Shown one piece after another: positions 26,552 to 36,453 of a stretch of 64,000 bases of DNA. Every line of letters starts with the position of its first letter. The first letter of the stretch is position 1. The stretch spans positions 3,658,001-3,722,000 of the forward strand of contig NZ_CP018725.1 in NCBI RefSeq assembly GCF_001908725.1, read 5' to 3'. The notes under the pieces were generated by a model. The model searched no databases. It saw only the letters and a list, made by a program, of their open reading frames with translations, and was not told the origin of the DNA. A program made the position numbers and the translations under genes. Source of the DNA: Xanthomonas vesicatoria ATCC 35937 (GTDB lineage Bacteria; Pseudomonadota; Gammaproteobacteria; Xanthomonadales; Xanthomonadaceae).

Positions 26552-28663
26552 ATGAAGCCTGTCCTGACCTTGTTGATCGCCAGCCTGATGACTACATCCG
26601 CTCCCTCTTTTGCTGCTCTTCCGTCGCCGCCAGACGTCGCCAAGCATCCGCACGTGGTCAAGGCGCCGTTTGGTGCCACCCGCAACGACGACTATTACTG
26701 GTTGCGCGACGACAAGCGCGAAGACAAGGCGATGCTGGCCTATCTGGACGCCGAAAATGCCTACACCGACACGGTGATGGCGCCGCTCAAGGCGTTGGAA
26801 GACACGCTCTATACCGAGATCGTCGGGCGCATCAAGCAGGACGATGCCAGCGTGCCGTATCGCGAACGCGGCTATTGGTATTACACCCGCTTCGAAGCCG
26901 GTAAGGACTACCCGATCCAGGCGCGTCGCAAGGGCGGCATGGAGGCGCCGGAAGAAATCCTGCTGGACGTCAACCAGCTGGCGCAAGGCAAGGGGTATTT
27001 CAGCGTGGGCGAGACGGCGGTCAGTCAGGACAACCGCATTCTCGCCTGGGCCGACGATGCCATCGGCCGCCGTCAATACACCATTCGCTTCAAGAATCTG
27101 GACACGGGCGAGATCTATCCGGACAGCGTGGAAGGCGTCTCCCCGAACGTGGTGTGGGCCGACGACAACAAGACCGTTTTCTACGTCGAAAACGACCCGG
27201 AAACGCTGCTCACCGTGCGCGTCAAGAAACACGTCCTGGGCACTGCGTCCAAGGACGACGTGCTGGTCTATGAAGAGAAGGACGACAGTTTCTACATGGG
27301 CGTGGGGCGTACCCGCGACGACAAGTACATCACCATCGCCGTGGAAAGCACGGTGTCGTCGGAAACACGTTATGCGCTGGCCGCCAAGCCGGACACCTTC
27401 AAGGTGCTGGCCAAGCGCGAGCGCGACGTGGAGTACAGCGCAGAGCATTTCGACGGGCGTTGGGTGATCCGCACCAATGCCGATGGCGCCGAGAACTTCA
27501 AGCTGGTAACCGCGCCCACCGATGCCACCACGCGCAAGCAGTGGACCGACTGGGTGGCGCACGACGACAACGTCTACATCGAAAACTTCGAGCTGTTCGA
27601 TGGGTTCACCGCCATCGAAGAACGTTCCGGCGGCCTGGAGCGCGTGCGGCTGCTCAAGCGCGATGGCAGCCACGAGTATGTCAAGGCCGACGAGCCGGCG
27701 TATTCGATGGGGCTGTCGGTCAACCCCGAACCGGACACCGCGTGGCTGCGTTACAGCTACACCTCGCTGACTACGCCGGCCACCACCTACGAACTCAACA
27801 CCGCCACCGGCGAGCGCAAGTTGCTCAAGCAGCAGCCGGTGATCGGCTACGACCCAAGCAAGTATGTGACCGAACGCGTGTGGGTCACGGCCCGCGACGG
27901 CGTCAAGGTGCCGGTATCGCTGGTCTACAAGAAAGGCTTCAAGAAAGACGGCACTGCCGCGTTGTTCCAGTACGCGTACGGCAGCTACGGCATGTCGATG
28001 GACCCGTCGTTCAATCTGCCGGCGGTCAGCCTGCTGGACCGTGGTGTGGTGTACGCCATCGCGCACATCCGCGGCGGCCAGGAAATGGGTCGCAAGTGGT
28101 ACGACGACGGCAAGCTGCTGCACAAGAAGAACACCTTCAACGATTTCGTGGACGTCACCCGCGGGCTGGTCGCACAGGGCTATGCCTCCAAGGAGCGCGT
28201 GGCGGCGTCCGGCGGCAGCGCCGGCGGCCTGTTGATGGGCGCGGTAGCCAACATGGCGCCGCAGGATTACCGCGTGCTGGTGGCGCAGGTGCCATTCGTC
28301 GATGTGGTCACCACCATGCTGGACGCCAGCATTCCGTTGACCACCAACGAATACGACGAGTGGGGCAATCCGGAAACCAAGGACTACTACGACTACATGC
28401 TGTCGTATTCGCCCTACGACAACGTGCGCAAGCAGGCGTACCCGGCCATGTTCGTCGGCACCGGTCTGTGGGATTCGCAGGTGCAGTATTGGGAGCCGGC
28501 CAAGTGGGTGGCCAAGCTGCGCGATGACAACACCGGCAAGGATCCGATTGTGTTCCGCACCAATATGGAAGCCGGGCATGGCGGCAAGTCCGGCCGTTTC
28601 CGCCGTTACCGCGAATTGGCGGAGTCGTATGCGTTCGTGCTGGACCAGTTGGGGGTCAAGTAG
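26552..28663 (+). CDS. ptrB: Exported oligopeptidase B-like S9 peptidase
   Basis: A 703-residue serine peptidase closest to oligopeptidase B, which cuts peptides after basic residues. It carries an N-terminal signal peptide (about 21 residues, ending PSFA), a beta-propeller domain to about 420 and a hydrolase domain. The triad is visible as Ser556 (SGGSAGGLLMG), Asp in GLWDSQVQYWEP and His676 (EAGHGGKSGRF). The GLWDSQVQYWEPAKW stretch is characteristic of oligopeptidase B. Classical PtrB is cytoplasmic, so an exported version is typical of Xanthomonadaceae rather than enterics. Confidence 0.9.
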   Translation: MKPVLTLLIASLMTTSAPSFAALPSPPDVAKHPHVVKAPFGATRNDDYYWLRDDKREDKAMLAYLDAENAYTDTVMAPLKALEDTLYTEIVGRIKQDDASVPYRERGYWYYTRFEAGKDYPIQARRKGGMEAPEEILLDVNQLAQGKGYFSVGETAVSQDNRILAWADDAIGRRQYTIRFKNLDTGEIYPDSVEGVSPNVVWADDNKTVFYVENDPETLLTVRVKKHVLGTASKDDVLVYEEKDDSFYMGVGRTRDDKYITIAVESTVSSETRYALAAKPDTFKVLAKRERDVEYSAEHFDGRWVIRTNADGAENFKLVTAPTDATTRKQWTDWVAHDDNVYIENFELFDGFTAIEERSGGLERVRLLKRDGSHEYVKADEPAYSMGLSVNPEPDTAWLRYSYTSLTTPATTYELNTATGERKLLKQQPVIGYDPSKYVTERVWVTARDGVKVPVSLVYKKGFKKDGTAALFQYAYGSYGMSMDPSFNLPAVSLLDRGVVYAIAHIRGGQEMGRKWYDDGKLLHKKNTFNDFVDVTRGLVAQGYASKERVAASGGSAGGLLMGAVANMAPQDYRVLVAQVPFVDVVTTMLDASIPLTTNEYDEWGNPETKDYYDYMLSYSPYDNVRKQAYPAMFVGTGLWDSQVQYWEPAKWVAKLRDDNTGKDPIVFRTNMEAGHGGKSGRFRRYRELAESYAFVLDQLGVK

Positions 28664-29050
28664 CTGAGGAGCCGGAAGTGGGGAGTCGGGAGTCGGGATT
28701 GGTCAAAGCGGAGGGCTGAGGTTTTGGTGGTTGGTGCAGTGCGTTGGGCTGGGCGGCTGGTTTCCGTTCTCCGTCCCGTGCTGCTGCCTTCTACCGTTGC
28801 TTCCGCTTGAGTGCGTTGCTCTTGCCTCTTGCTCCTCCCGTTGCTCGAAAGCGAGCCGAGCACCGCAGCCACGCGTGGCCGACAAGGCACCCTCGTCTGG
28901 GCGTAGCGCGATTTGGCGCCTCGCCCCGTCTGGCGAGGTGCGTGGGGAACGGTGCTGCTGTGTGGCCAACGCCTCCAGCGGCCCCGCAGTGCTGCACCGG
29001 TAGCGCGCAGGCCAGACCACCTCACCCCGCTCTGGCCGTATCATTTGCGC
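28664..29050. other. Intergenic region with GGGAGTCGGGA-type repeat arm
   Basis: No supported gene in 387 bases. The left edge (about 28672-28706, GTGGGGAGTCGGGAGTCGGG) is one arm of the GGGAATCGGGAAT element family found elsewhere in the window; the complementary C-rich arm is not clear here. The promoter of the DUF454 gene should lie near the right end. Confidence 0.5.
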
Positions 29051-29449
29051 ATGACGCGACCGAACCGATTTCGCTGGGCCTGGTGGTTGCTGGCGTATGC
29101 CAGCCTGGCGACCGGCATCGTCGGGATCTTTGTGCCGGGGCTGCCGACCACCGTGTTCATTCTGATCTCGGCCTGGGCGGCGTCGCGCGGGTCCGAACGC
29201 CTGCATGGATGGCTGTTGTCGCATCCGCGCTTCGGGCCGGCGATCGTGGAGTGGCAGACCTATCGGGCGGTCAGTCGCAAGGCCAAGTGGATGGCGACAC
29301 TGACGATGACCGTCTGCGCCGGCATCATGCTGTGGTGCGTTCCGGTGTCCTGGGTGAAATGCCTGTCGATCGGCAGCATGGCAGTGGTGGCGATCTGGCT
29401 GTGGCTGCGCCCGGAGCCGCCGCCGCGCGCGCTGCAAGCCCCGCACTGA
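29051..29449 (+). CDS. DUF454 (YbaN) family inner-membrane protein
   Basis: A 132-residue protein with three to four membrane helices. It carries the DUF454/YbaN signature of a first helix followed by GIVGIFVPGLPTTVFILISAW, then the conserved soluble stretch SERLHGWLLSHPRFGPAI and a VSRKAKWMA loop. The function is unknown. It ends 39 bases before lptM, so it may be the first gene of the dapF cluster. Confidence 0.9.
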   Translation: MTRPNRFRWAWWLLAYASLATGIVGIFVPGLPTTVFILISAWAASRGSERLHGWLLSHPRFGPAIVEWQTYRAVSRKAKWMATLTMTVCAGIMLWCVPVSWVKCLSIGSMAVVAIWLWLRPEPPPRALQAPH

Positions 29450-29488
29450 GCGCACGGCAGTCAGGGTGTTCTGGCTATACTTCGGTCC

Positions 29489-29737
29489 ATGAGCATCATG
29501 TCCCGACCTTCCGTTCGTCTCGCACTGGTTGGTGCGACCTTTGTCCTGCTTGCCGCCTGCGGCAACAAGGGCCCGCTGGTGATGCCGCAGAAGCCGGTGC
29601 CGGTGGAAGCCCAGCCCGTGCCGCAGCCGCCGGATGCGCCACAACCGCTGGACGAGTCCACGCCTGCGCCGGTAGAGACCGACACCAAGCCCGCATCCAC
29701 CACCGACCAGCCCGCTAGCAGCGGCAATGAGCGCTGA
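29489..29737 (+). CDS. lptM: LPS translocon maturation lipoprotein LptM (YifL)
   Basis: An 82-residue lipoprotein. The lipobox LLAAC puts the acylated cysteine at residue 24, followed at once by GNKGPL, the conserved motif of LptM/YifL that mimics LPS and helps the LptDE outer-membrane translocon mature. The rest is a proline-rich flexible tail. Position directly upstream of dapF, overlapping it by 11 bases, matches E. coli yifL-dapF and supports the assignment. Confidence 0.88.
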   Translation: MSIMSRPSVRLALVGATFVLLAACGNKGPLVMPQKPVPVEAQPVPQPPDAPQPLDESTPAPVETDTKPASTTDQPASSGNER

Positions 29738-30578
29738 CGGCCGCAGCGAGCGTCTGCGTTTCACCAAAATGCATGGCGCCGGTAACGATTTCGTGGTGCT
29801 GGACCTGCGCGACGGCACGCCCCCACCGGACGCCGTACTGGCGGCACGCCTCGCAGACCGGCATTTCGGGGTCGGCTGCGATCAGATCCTGACCATCGAG
29901 GCGCCGCGCAGCGAAGACGCCGTGGCCGCCTACGGCATCTGGAATTCCGATGGCTCGGCCGCGCGTCAATGCGGCAACGGTGCACGCTGCGTCGCGGCCT
30001 GGCTGGTGCGCGACGGAACCGCACACGGCGAGCGTTTCATCATCGACAGCCCGGTCACCGCGCATGCGGTGGAGCGGGTGGACGCGGAAACCTACTCGGT
30101 CGCCATGGGCGTGCCACAGTTCGAGCCTGCGCAGATTCCGCTGGCGGGATTCGCGCATGCGCGCGACGAATATGCACTGCCCGTGCACGGCGAGACGGTC
30201 CGCTTTGGCGCAGTGTCGATGGGCAACCCTCATGCCGTGCTGGAGGTAGGCCGTGTCGACGCCGCCCCGGTCGAGCGTGTGGGCGCCTTGCTGCAGCAAA
30301 ACGCTGCATTCCCCAATTCGGTCAACGTAGGGTTTGCGCAGGTCGTGGACTCCACGCACGTGCGTCTGCGCGTGTTCGAGCGCGGCGTCGGCGAAACGCT
30401 GGCCTGCGGCAGCGGAGCGTGTGCGGCTGCGGCGGTACTGATGCAGCGCGGCCGGGTCGAACGCGACGTGCGCGTGTCGTTGCCCGGCGGCGAGCTGCGC
30501 ATCCGCTGGCCAGGCGATGCGCAGGAAGTGGTGATGTCCGGCCCGGCGGTGTTTGTCTTCGATGGAGAATGGAACTGA
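29727..30578 (+). CDS. dapF: Diaminopimelate epimerase
   Basis: A 283-residue cytoplasmic enzyme converting LL- to meso-diaminopimelate for lysine and peptidoglycan. The two catalytic cysteines are Cys82 (RQCGNGARC) and Cys227 (LACGSGACA). The N-terminal [13 protein letters not shown] is diagnostic. The start lies inside the end of lptM and the stop overlaps the DUF484 start by one base, so the genes are translationally coupled. Confidence 0.97.
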   Translation: MSADGRSERLRFTKMHGAGNDFVVLDLRDGTPPPDAVLAARLADRHFGVGCDQILTIEAPRSEDAVAAYGIWNSDGSAARQCGNGARCVAAWLVRDGTAHGERFIIDSPVTAHAVERVDAETYSVAMGVPQFEPAQIPLAGFAHARDEYALPVHGETVRFGAVSMGNPHAVLEVGRVDAAPVERVGALLQQNAAFPNSVNVGFAQVVDSTHVRLRVFERGVGETLACGSGACAAAAVLMQRGRVERDVRVSLPGGELRIRWPGDAQEVVMSGPAVFVFDGEWN

Positions 30579-31249
30579 TGAGCGACAACACGGACAAGTT
30601 CGGTGCGCATGAAGTCGCGACCTGGTTGCGTCGCCATCCCACCTTTCTCAAGCAGTTCCCTGATCTGGCGGTGAGCCTGCTGGTGCCGCGCGACGACGGC
30701 CCTACCGCGTCGCTGGCGACCTATCAGCTGGAAGTGTTGCGCGACAAGAACCGCGAGCTGTCGCGGCGTCTGCACGAGCTGGGCAGCAATGCGCAGGTCA
30801 ATGAGCGGCTGGCGGTGCGCACCCATCAACTCACGCTGGCATTGATGCGCCAGAGCACGGCCGCCGATACGCTCAAGGCGATGGCTGCGTCGCTGGCGGA
30901 AGATTTCAACGGCGAGCTGGTGCGGCTGGTAGTGCTCGCGCCGGTCGCAGGGCTTGAAGCCGATTGGCTGCAGGTGATCGCCGCCGACGATGCACGGCTG
31001 GCCCCGTTTCGCGACTGCCTGAGCGATGGCGAACCGATCTGCGGCCGGCTGCAGGCCGAAAAACATGCGCTGCTGTATGCCGACCAGGCCGACGTTGTGC
31101 AATCCACGGCGTTGCTGCCATTGCCGGGAATCGGCTTGATCGCGGTCGGCAGCAGCGATGCCAACCGGTTTTACCCCGGCATGGGCACCTTGTTCCTGCG
31201 CATGATGGGCGAGTCGCTCGGCGTGGCGCTGCAGCGTTTCGCGGCGTGA
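30578..31249 (+). CDS. DUF484 family protein
   Basis: A 223-residue cytoplasmic protein of the DUF484 family, a GAF-like fold of unknown role. It opens with VATWLRRHPTFLKQFPDLAVSL, then a coiled-coil segment (LEVLRDKNRELSRRLHEL) and a GAF-like core ending FYPGMGTLFLRMMGE. It is encoded between dapF and xerC in many gammaproteobacteria, and here its ATG shares a base with the dapF stop (ATGA-type junction). Confidence 0.92.
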   Translation: MSDNTDKFGAHEVATWLRRHPTFLKQFPDLAVSLLVPRDDGPTASLATYQLEVLRDKNRELSRRLHELGSNAQVNERLAVRTHQLTLALMRQSTAADTLKAMAASLAEDFNGELVRLVVLAPVAGLEADWLQVIAADDARLAPFRDCLSDGEPICGRLQAEKHALLYADQADVVQSTALLPLPGIGLIAVGSSDANRFYPGMGTLFLRMMGESLGVALQRFAA

Positions 31250-31324
31250 TCCTGGTGGCAGGCCATGCAGTGTGCGGCCTGCTGTACACCGCAGCGTCGA
31301 TGCTGCGGCAGCAGAACCGTTGAG

Positions 31325-32233
31325 ATGTCGTCGGTCGAAGCCTTCCTGGCGTACCTGCAGGTCGAACGTCAGGTGTCGGCACACACGCTGGATGCGTATC
31401 GGCGCGATCTTGCTGCGCTGCTGAGCTGGGCGGCCGAGCAGAAGAATGATGCGGGTGTTGCGGTTGCGTTGGATGTCGCACAACTGGACAGCGCGCAGCT
31501 GCGCCAGTTTGTTGCGGCAGAACACCGGCGCGGCCTGTCCGCCAAGAGCCTGCAACGGCGCCTGTCCGCCTGCCGCAGCTATTACGCCTGGTTGCTCAAG
31601 CATGGCCGTATTACGGCCAGCCCCGCAGCGGCGTTGCGTGCGCCCAAGGCGCCGCGCAAGCTGCCGCAGGTGCTCGATGCCGATGAGGCCGTGCGCCTGG
31701 TCGAAGTGCCCACCGATGCGCCGCTAGGGTTACGCGACCGCGCCTTGCTGGAACTGTTCTATTCGTCGGGGCTGCGCTTGAGCGAACTCTGCGCGCTGCG
31801 CTGGCGCGACCTGGATCTGGCCAGCGGCTTGGTGATGGTGCTGGGCAAGGGCGGCAAACAGCGCCTGGTGCCGGTGGGCTCGCATGCGATCGCGGCCTTG
31901 CGCGAGTGGCAGCGCGACAGCGGCGGGCGTGCCGAAACGCATGTCTTCCCCGGGCGCGCTGGCGGTGCGATTTCGCAGCGTGCGGTGCAGATCCGCATCA
32001 AGCAACTGGCCGTGCGCCAAGGCATGTTCAAGGACGTGCATCCGCATATGCTGCGGCACAGTTTTGCCAGCCATATCCTCGAATCGTCCGGTGACCTGCG
32101 CGGCGTGCAGGAATTGCTCGGTCATTCCGATATCGCCACCACGCAGATCTACACGCACCTGGATTTCCAGCACCTGGCCAAGGTCTACGACGCCGCGCAT
32201 CCACGGGCCAGGCGCAAGAAAGCTGCCGAGTGA
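31325..32233 (+). CDS. xerC: Site-specific tyrosine recombinase XerC
   Basis: A 302-residue recombinase that, with XerD, resolves chromosome dimers at dif. The N-terminal SAM-like core-binding domain (about 1-90) contains YLQVERQVSAHTLDAYRRDL. The catalytic domain has Arg in GLRLSELCAL, Lys in GKGGKQRLVPV, HMLRHSFA, GHSDIATTQIYTH and the nucleophile Tyr in that last motif. The start at 31325 gives the usual family length. A role in moving the nearby integron cassette is not implied, because cassettes need IntI. Confidence 0.96.
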   Translation: MSSVEAFLAYLQVERQVSAHTLDAYRRDLAALLSWAAEQKNDAGVAVALDVAQLDSAQLRQFVAAEHRRGLSAKSLQRRLSACRSYYAWLLKHGRITASPAAALRAPKAPRKLPQVLDADEAVRLVEVPTDAPLGLRDRALLELFYSSGLRLSELCALRWRDLDLASGLVMVLGKGGKQRLVPVGSHAIAALREWQRDSGGRAETHVFPGRAGGAISQRAVQIRIKQLAVRQGMFKDVHPHMLRHSFASHILESSGDLRGVQELLGHSDIATTQIYTHLDFQHLAKVYDAAHPRARRKKAAE

Positions 32234-32476
32234 GTTGGGCGCGGTGCCTGACGTCGCGGATCGGGGCGTGTGCCGCGCAGGAGGTTGCCGATTGAGGTGC
32301 GTGCAGCCACGCGCGGTTGACGGGCGTGGCTGACTGACCGTTGCAGGCATCGGTACCCAAGCCTCTCCCGCAGTGGAAGAGTTGCTTGAGCGAACTTACG
32401 CGCTGCCATGTCCGAAGACGGCGAGCAGGGTCGGCAGGCGCGCGTCACGCTGCGCCTCCCTCTCCGGAAGATCGCC

Positions 32477-32965
32477 ATGGCCTCGTTTCGTTTGACCGGA
32501 CTCGATCCGGCCCTGTTCGCCCATCTGCACGTCCTTGATGAGGTTGCGTTGACCAGCCACCAGGCAGTGCGCGTGATCGCTGATGCCGACCACGGATTTC
32601 CGTGTCGTGTCAGCCTGCAGGACGCGCGCGCGGGTGAGCACTTGCTGCTGTTGCCGTATCTGCATCAGGCGGCCGATTCGCCGTACCGCGCGAGCGGGCC
32701 GATCTTTGTGCGCGCCGTAGCGGCGCTTGCGCAGCTGGAACCGGATGCAGTGCCGGCGGCGATTCGATCGCGGCTGATCTCGCTACGGGCTTACGATCAC
32801 CGCCATCATCTGGCGACCGCCGAGGTGTGTGCAGGCGAGCACGTCGCAGCGTGGCTGCACGCATGTCTGGACGACGCGCAGATCGCCTACGTGCATCTGC
32901 ATCATGCGCGTCAGGGCTGCTACGCGTGTCGCGCAGATCGCGCCGCAGGCGCTGCGTCTGACTGA
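32477..32965 (+). CDS. DUF1203 domain protein
   Basis: A 162-residue cytoplasmic protein of family DUF1203. It carries the conserved GFPCRVSLQDARAGEHLLLL and SPYRASGPIFVR stretches and a histidine-rich C-terminal half (YDHRHHLA, YVHLHHARQGCYACRAD) that could bind metal. The function is unknown. The ATG at 32477 is favoured by GGAAG six bases upstream and by the family start (MASFRLTGLDP); an in-frame start at 32408 would add 23 residues. It lies between xerC and hslV, a place this family does not usually hold. Confidence 0.85.
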   Translation: MASFRLTGLDPALFAHLHVLDEVALTSHQAVRVIADADHGFPCRVSLQDARAGEHLLLLPYLHQAADSPYRASGPIFVRAVAALAQLEPDAVPAAIRSRLISLRAYDHRHHLATAEVCAGEHVAAWLHACLDDAQIAYVHLHHARQGCYACRADRAAGAASD

Positions 32966-33227
32966 ATGCCTCGTACGGGCTCCGGGGCGTGTGGCGCGAC
33001 CGTGCGCTCGAGTGATGGATCGGCCAACGGCAAGCCGGTCGCGATGCAACAGCTCGCAGCGGACCTGCGCGAAGCAGGCCTGCACGCGTTGATCCGCCGC
33101 CCACATGCCGGTGGCGGTCACGGGTAAGCGCTGCCCGCGCGTGCGCTCCCTGCCGATGCGGCGCATGGTCGCAGCGCTTGAACCCGGCAGGGGCGTCCCC
33201 ACCTCATTGGAAACCCCCGGAGGACCC

Positions 33228-33779
33228 ATGGACCCCAGCCAGAATCCCAACATCGTTCACGCCACCACCATCATTTCGGTTCGGCGTGGTGGGCACGTCG
33301 CCGTGGCCGGCGATGGCCAGGTCACGCTCGGCCACACCGTCATGAAGGGCAATGCGCGCAAGGTGCGCCGGCTCGGTCGCGAGGGTCAGGTGCTGGCCGG
33401 GTTTGCCGGTGCTGCCGCCGATGCGTTTACGCTGTTCGAACTGTTCGAAGCCAAGCTCGACAAGCATGGGCAGTTGACCCGCGCTGCCGTGGAGCTGGCC
33501 AAGGATTGGCGCACCGAGCGCCGCCTGGGCAAGCTGGAAGCATTGCTGGCCGTCGCCGACAAAGAGACCTCGTTGATCATCAGCGGCACCGGCGATGTGA
33601 TCGAGCCGGAAGACGGCATCATCGCGATCGGTTCCGGTGGCTCCTATGCCTTGTCGGCCGCACGCGCGCTGCTGGCGCATACCGAACTGGACGCCAAGAC
33701 CATCGCCACCGAGGCGATCAACATCGCCGGCGATATCTGCATCTATACCAATCGCAACGTGGTGGTCGAAGAGCTGTGA
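33228..33779 (+). CDS. hslV: ATP-dependent protease subunit HslV
   Basis: A 183-residue threonine peptidase of the HslUV (ClpQY) proteasome-like complex. The propeptide (12 residues) is removed to expose Thr13 of [11 protein letters not shown]. The [20 protein letters not shown] and [15 protein letters not shown] stretches are conserved. CCGGAGGA eight bases before the ATG gives a strong ribosome site. hslU follows after a 110-base spacer that carries a repeat element. Confidence 0.97.
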   Translation: MDPSQNPNIVHATTIISVRRGGHVAVAGDGQVTLGHTVMKGNARKVRRLGREGQVLAGFAGAAADAFTLFELFEAKLDKHGQLTRAAVELAKDWRTERRLGKLEALLAVADKETSLIISGTGDVIEPEDGIIAIGSGGSYALSAARALLAHTELDAKTIATEAINIAGDICIYTNRNVVVEEL

Positions 33780-33889
33780 TTCGGTAGTGGGGAATCGGGA
33801 ATCGCAACAGCGGTTTCGTCTCCACTTCAACGACCCAGACTCTTGCATCCCGCTCTTGCGATTCCCCTTCCCTATTTTCGATTCTCCCA
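33780..33889. repeat. GGGAATCGGGAATC inverted-repeat element between hslV and hslU
   Basis: The spacer starts GTGGGGAATCGGGAATCGCAAC (33787-33808) and ends GCGATTCCCCTTCCC...CGATTCTCCC (33869-33889), so the ends can pair into a stem with a ~60-base loop. The same element family occurs at 55787-55882, 60596-60760 and inside mreC. Its position between two co-transcribed genes suggests a possible effect on the HslV:HslU ratio. Confidence 0.7.
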
Positions 33890-35257
33890 ATGCCAAATCC
33901 TGATACCTCAACCATGACCCCGCGCGAAATCGTGCAGGAGCTCGACCGTCATATCGTTGGCCAGCACGACGCCAAGCGCGCGGTGGCCATTGCGCTGCGC
34001 AATCGTTGGCGCCGCATGCAGTTGCCCGAAGAGCTGCGTAACGAAGTGATGCCCAAGAACATCCTGATGATCGGCCCCACCGGCGTCGGCAAGACCGAGA
34101 TCGCGCGACGTCTGGCGACCCTGGCCAACGCACCGTTCGTCAAGGTGGAGGCCACGCGCTTTACCGAAGTCGGTTACGTGGGCAAGGACGTGGAGCAGAT
34201 CATTCGCGATCTGGCCGACACCTCGGTCAAGTTGTATCGCGAACAGGCCAAGGTGCGCGTGCGCAACCAGGCCGAAGAGCGTGCCGAAGATCGCATTCTT
34301 GATGCGCTGTTGCCGCGCCGCGCAGCAGGGATTGGTTTCGATCCCGAAGCCGCGCGCAACGAGCCGTCGTCGCAAGACAACGACACCCGCATCAAGTTCC
34401 GCCGCATGCTGCGCAATGGCGAGCTGGACGAGCGCGAGATCGAACTGGAAGTTGCCGTCAATGCCAGCATGGACATCATGACCCCGCCGGGCATGGAAGA
34501 AATGGGCCAACAGCTGCGGCAGATGTTTTCCAATCTGGGCAGCGGCAAGTCGCAGAAACGCAAGCTCACCATCAAGGCAGCGCGCCCGCTCTTGATCGAA
34601 GAAGAAGCCGGCAAGCTGGTCAACGAAGACGATGTGCGCGCAGCGGCGATCGAGGCTTGCGAGCAGCACGGCATCGTGTTCATCGATGAAATCGACAAGG
34701 TCGCCAAGCGCGGCGAAGCCGGATCCAATGGCGGCGATGTCAGTCGCGAAGGCGTGCAGCGCGATCTGCTGCCGCTGGTGGAAGGCTCCAACGTGTCGAC
34801 CAAGTACGGCACGGTCAAGACCGACCATATCCTGTTCATCGCCTCTGGCGCCTTCCATCTGGCAAAGCCCAGCGACCTGATTCCGGAGTTGCAGGGCCGC
34901 TTTCCGATCCGGGTGGAATTGACCGCGCTGACCAAGGCCGATTTCGTGCGCATTCTCACCGAGCCCAAGGCCGCGTTGATCAAGCAGTACGAAGCCCTGC
35001 TGCAGACCGAGGGCGTGACGCTGACGTTCGGTGCGGATGCTGTTGACCGCCTGGCCGAGATTGCCGCGCAGGTCAACGAGCGGCAGGAGAATATCGGTGC
35101 GCGCCGTTTGCACACCGTGCTTGAGCGTTTGCTCGACGTGCTGAGTTACGAAGCGCCGGACCGCGACGGCCAGAGCGTCACCGTGGACGCGGCGTATGTG
35201 GATGCGCAGTTGGGTGAGCTGGTGCAGGACCCGGACCTGAGCCGCTACATCCTCTGA
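33890..35257 (+). CDS. hslU: HslU ATPase unfoldase
   Basis: A 455-residue AAA+ ATPase that unfolds substrates for HslV. It starts near [20 protein letters not shown]. Walker A is GPTGVGKTE, the pore motif [17 protein letters not shown] follows, then the inserted I-domain (about 110-240), Walker [10 protein letters not shown] and sensor arginines at the C-terminal end. The ATG at 33890 gives the usual length in Xanthomonas; an in-frame ATG at 33914 is a possible alternative. It forms an operon with hslV. Confidence 0.97.
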   Translation: MPNPDTSTMTPREIVQELDRHIVGQHDAKRAVAIALRNRWRRMQLPEELRNEVMPKNILMIGPTGVGKTEIARRLATLANAPFVKVEATRFTEVGYVGKDVEQIIRDLADTSVKLYREQAKVRVRNQAEERAEDRILDALLPRRAAGIGFDPEAARNEPSSQDNDTRIKFRRMLRNGELDEREIELEVAVNASMDIMTPPGMEEMGQQLRQMFSNLGSGKSQKRKLTIKAARPLLIEEEAGKLVNEDDVRAAAIEACEQHGIVFIDEIDKVAKRGEAGSNGGDVSREGVQRDLLPLVEGSNVSTKYGTVKTDHILFIASGAFHLAKPSDLIPELQGRFPIRVELTALTKADFVRILTEPKAALIKQYEALLQTEGVTLTFGADAVDRLAEIAAQVNERQENIGARRLHTVLERLLDVLSYEAPDRDGQSVTVDAAYVDAQLGELVQDPDLSRYIL

Positions 35258-35997
35258 TCGCAGCGCACCTGCGCGCCGATGCCGAGTGCAATCCGCAGAC
35301 GCGCCGAGTGCGTTGCGCACCAGTAACGGATCGCGAGACGGCGCTGGGGCGGTGGTTTTGTCAGCCGCATCTCCCAGATGCGGTCAACGCTGAGTCGGTC
35401 GAGGGCGCGGCGCCCTCACCGCTCGCGGGACACGCCGTAAATCCTTCCCTGGAGGCTCCTCGGCGGCATCGATGCCGCCGCAGGGTCCCGCAATCGGTGA
35501 GGACACCGCGCCAGGACGTTGGTCCGCTGCTTTCTTAACGCGGGCTCGTTGCTCGGTGTGCCTCGGGAAGATTACCGGACGCGTTGGTCACCAGCAGACG
35601 CCATGCCTTGCTTGCGCCACGCACACCGACCATCTTCGATGGCCCTTGCCCGCCCATCGTCGCGGAACCTTGCCGGACCTTGAGCGGCATGGATGCCGCG
35701 CCAGAGCCTACACGGACGTACCTGCGGCGTGTCCTGCGATGGTGGGCGGGCAAGGGCCCTGCAGCCAGCCTGCAGATCAGTCCCCCGAAACGAAGGCCCA
35801 ACTGGTCGGCTCTGCAATAGACCGGCTTGGAGTCGTCTGTCAGCCGCCCAAGCCAAGCGCATTACGCCACACGACTGCCTTCTCGTTGCAGTCTTCCGTT
35901 CCCGCGCGTGCAGCGGAAAGTGCACGAAGGACGGATGCAGGCAGCACCTCAGCTGTCACCCGCACCGCACATTTGCCCGTTCCATCTCGCAAACCGC
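35258..35997. repeat. Gene-free region with two large palindromic repeats
   Basis: No supported gene in 740 bases. Element one (about 35406-35512) has arms GCCCTCACCGCTCGCGGGA and TCCCGCAATCGGTGAGG around a perfect 20-base palindrome CGGCGGCATCGATGCCGCCG (35461-35480). Element two (about 35641-35758) has arms GGCCCTTGCCCGCCCAT / ATGGTGGGCGGGCAAGGGCC around GCGGCATGGATGCCGC (35684-35699). These are the same two palindrome types that make up the tandem repeat at 10571-11305. They may terminate hslVU and the convergent deaminase operon. Confidence 0.75.
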
Positions 35998-36453
35998 TCA
36001 GTCCTCGCCGATGTCTTCGTTCCAGACATCCGGATTGGCAGCGATATAGCCGCCCAGCAGGTCGATGCATTCCTGGCTTTGCAGGTCGATCACGTTGACG
36101 CCATGTTCGCGTAGCCAGGCGATGCCACCCTGGAAGGTGACCGACTCGCCCACCACCACGGTGCCGATGTTGAACTGGCGCACCAGCCCGCTGCAGTACC
36201 AGCACGGCGCCAGCGTGGTCACCATGATGGTGTCCTTGTAGCGGCGCTGGCGGCCAGCCTTGCGGAAAGCATCGGTTTCGCCGTGCACGGACGGGTCGTT
36301 TTCCTGCACGCGGCGGTTGTGGCCGCAGCCGAGCAGGCGCCCGTCGTTGTGATACAGCGCCGCACCAATCGGGATGCCGCCTTCGGCCAGGCCCTGGCGG
36401 GCTTCGGCAATGGCGGTATCGAGCAATGCGCGGTAGTCGGGGGTGGTGATCAT
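35998..36453 (-). CDS. Nucleoside/cytosine deaminase family protein
   Basis: A 151-residue zinc enzyme of the cytidine/deoxycytidylate deaminase superfamily. The zinc site and proton shuttle are visible as His57-Ala-like HGE (VHGETDAFRKAGRQ, Glu59) and Cys84/Cys87 (APCWYC). The HGETDAFRKAGR stretch is closest to yeast-type cytosine deaminase (Fcy1), which converts cytosine to uracil; guanine deaminases are the next alternative. The start at 36453 overlaps the stop of the upstream acetyltransferase by four bases (ATGA), so the two are translationally coupled. Confidence 0.87.
   Translation of the reverse strand: MITTPDYRALLDTAIAEARQGLAEGGIPIGAALYHNDGRLLGCGHNRRVQENDPSVHGETDAFRKAGRQRRYKDTIMVTTLAPCWYCSGLVRQFNIGTVVVGESVTFQGGIAWLREHGVNVIDLQSQECIDLLGGYIAANPDVWNEDIGED

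Noticed and set aside
26468..28579. 703-codon open frame antisense to the oligopeptidase B gene
   Set aside because: Shadow frame with no signal peptide or domain; the plus-strand gene is certain.
31325..32233. XerC as mobiliser of the nearby cassette
   Set aside because: The gene is in its conserved housekeeping place, and attC recombination requires IntI, not XerC.
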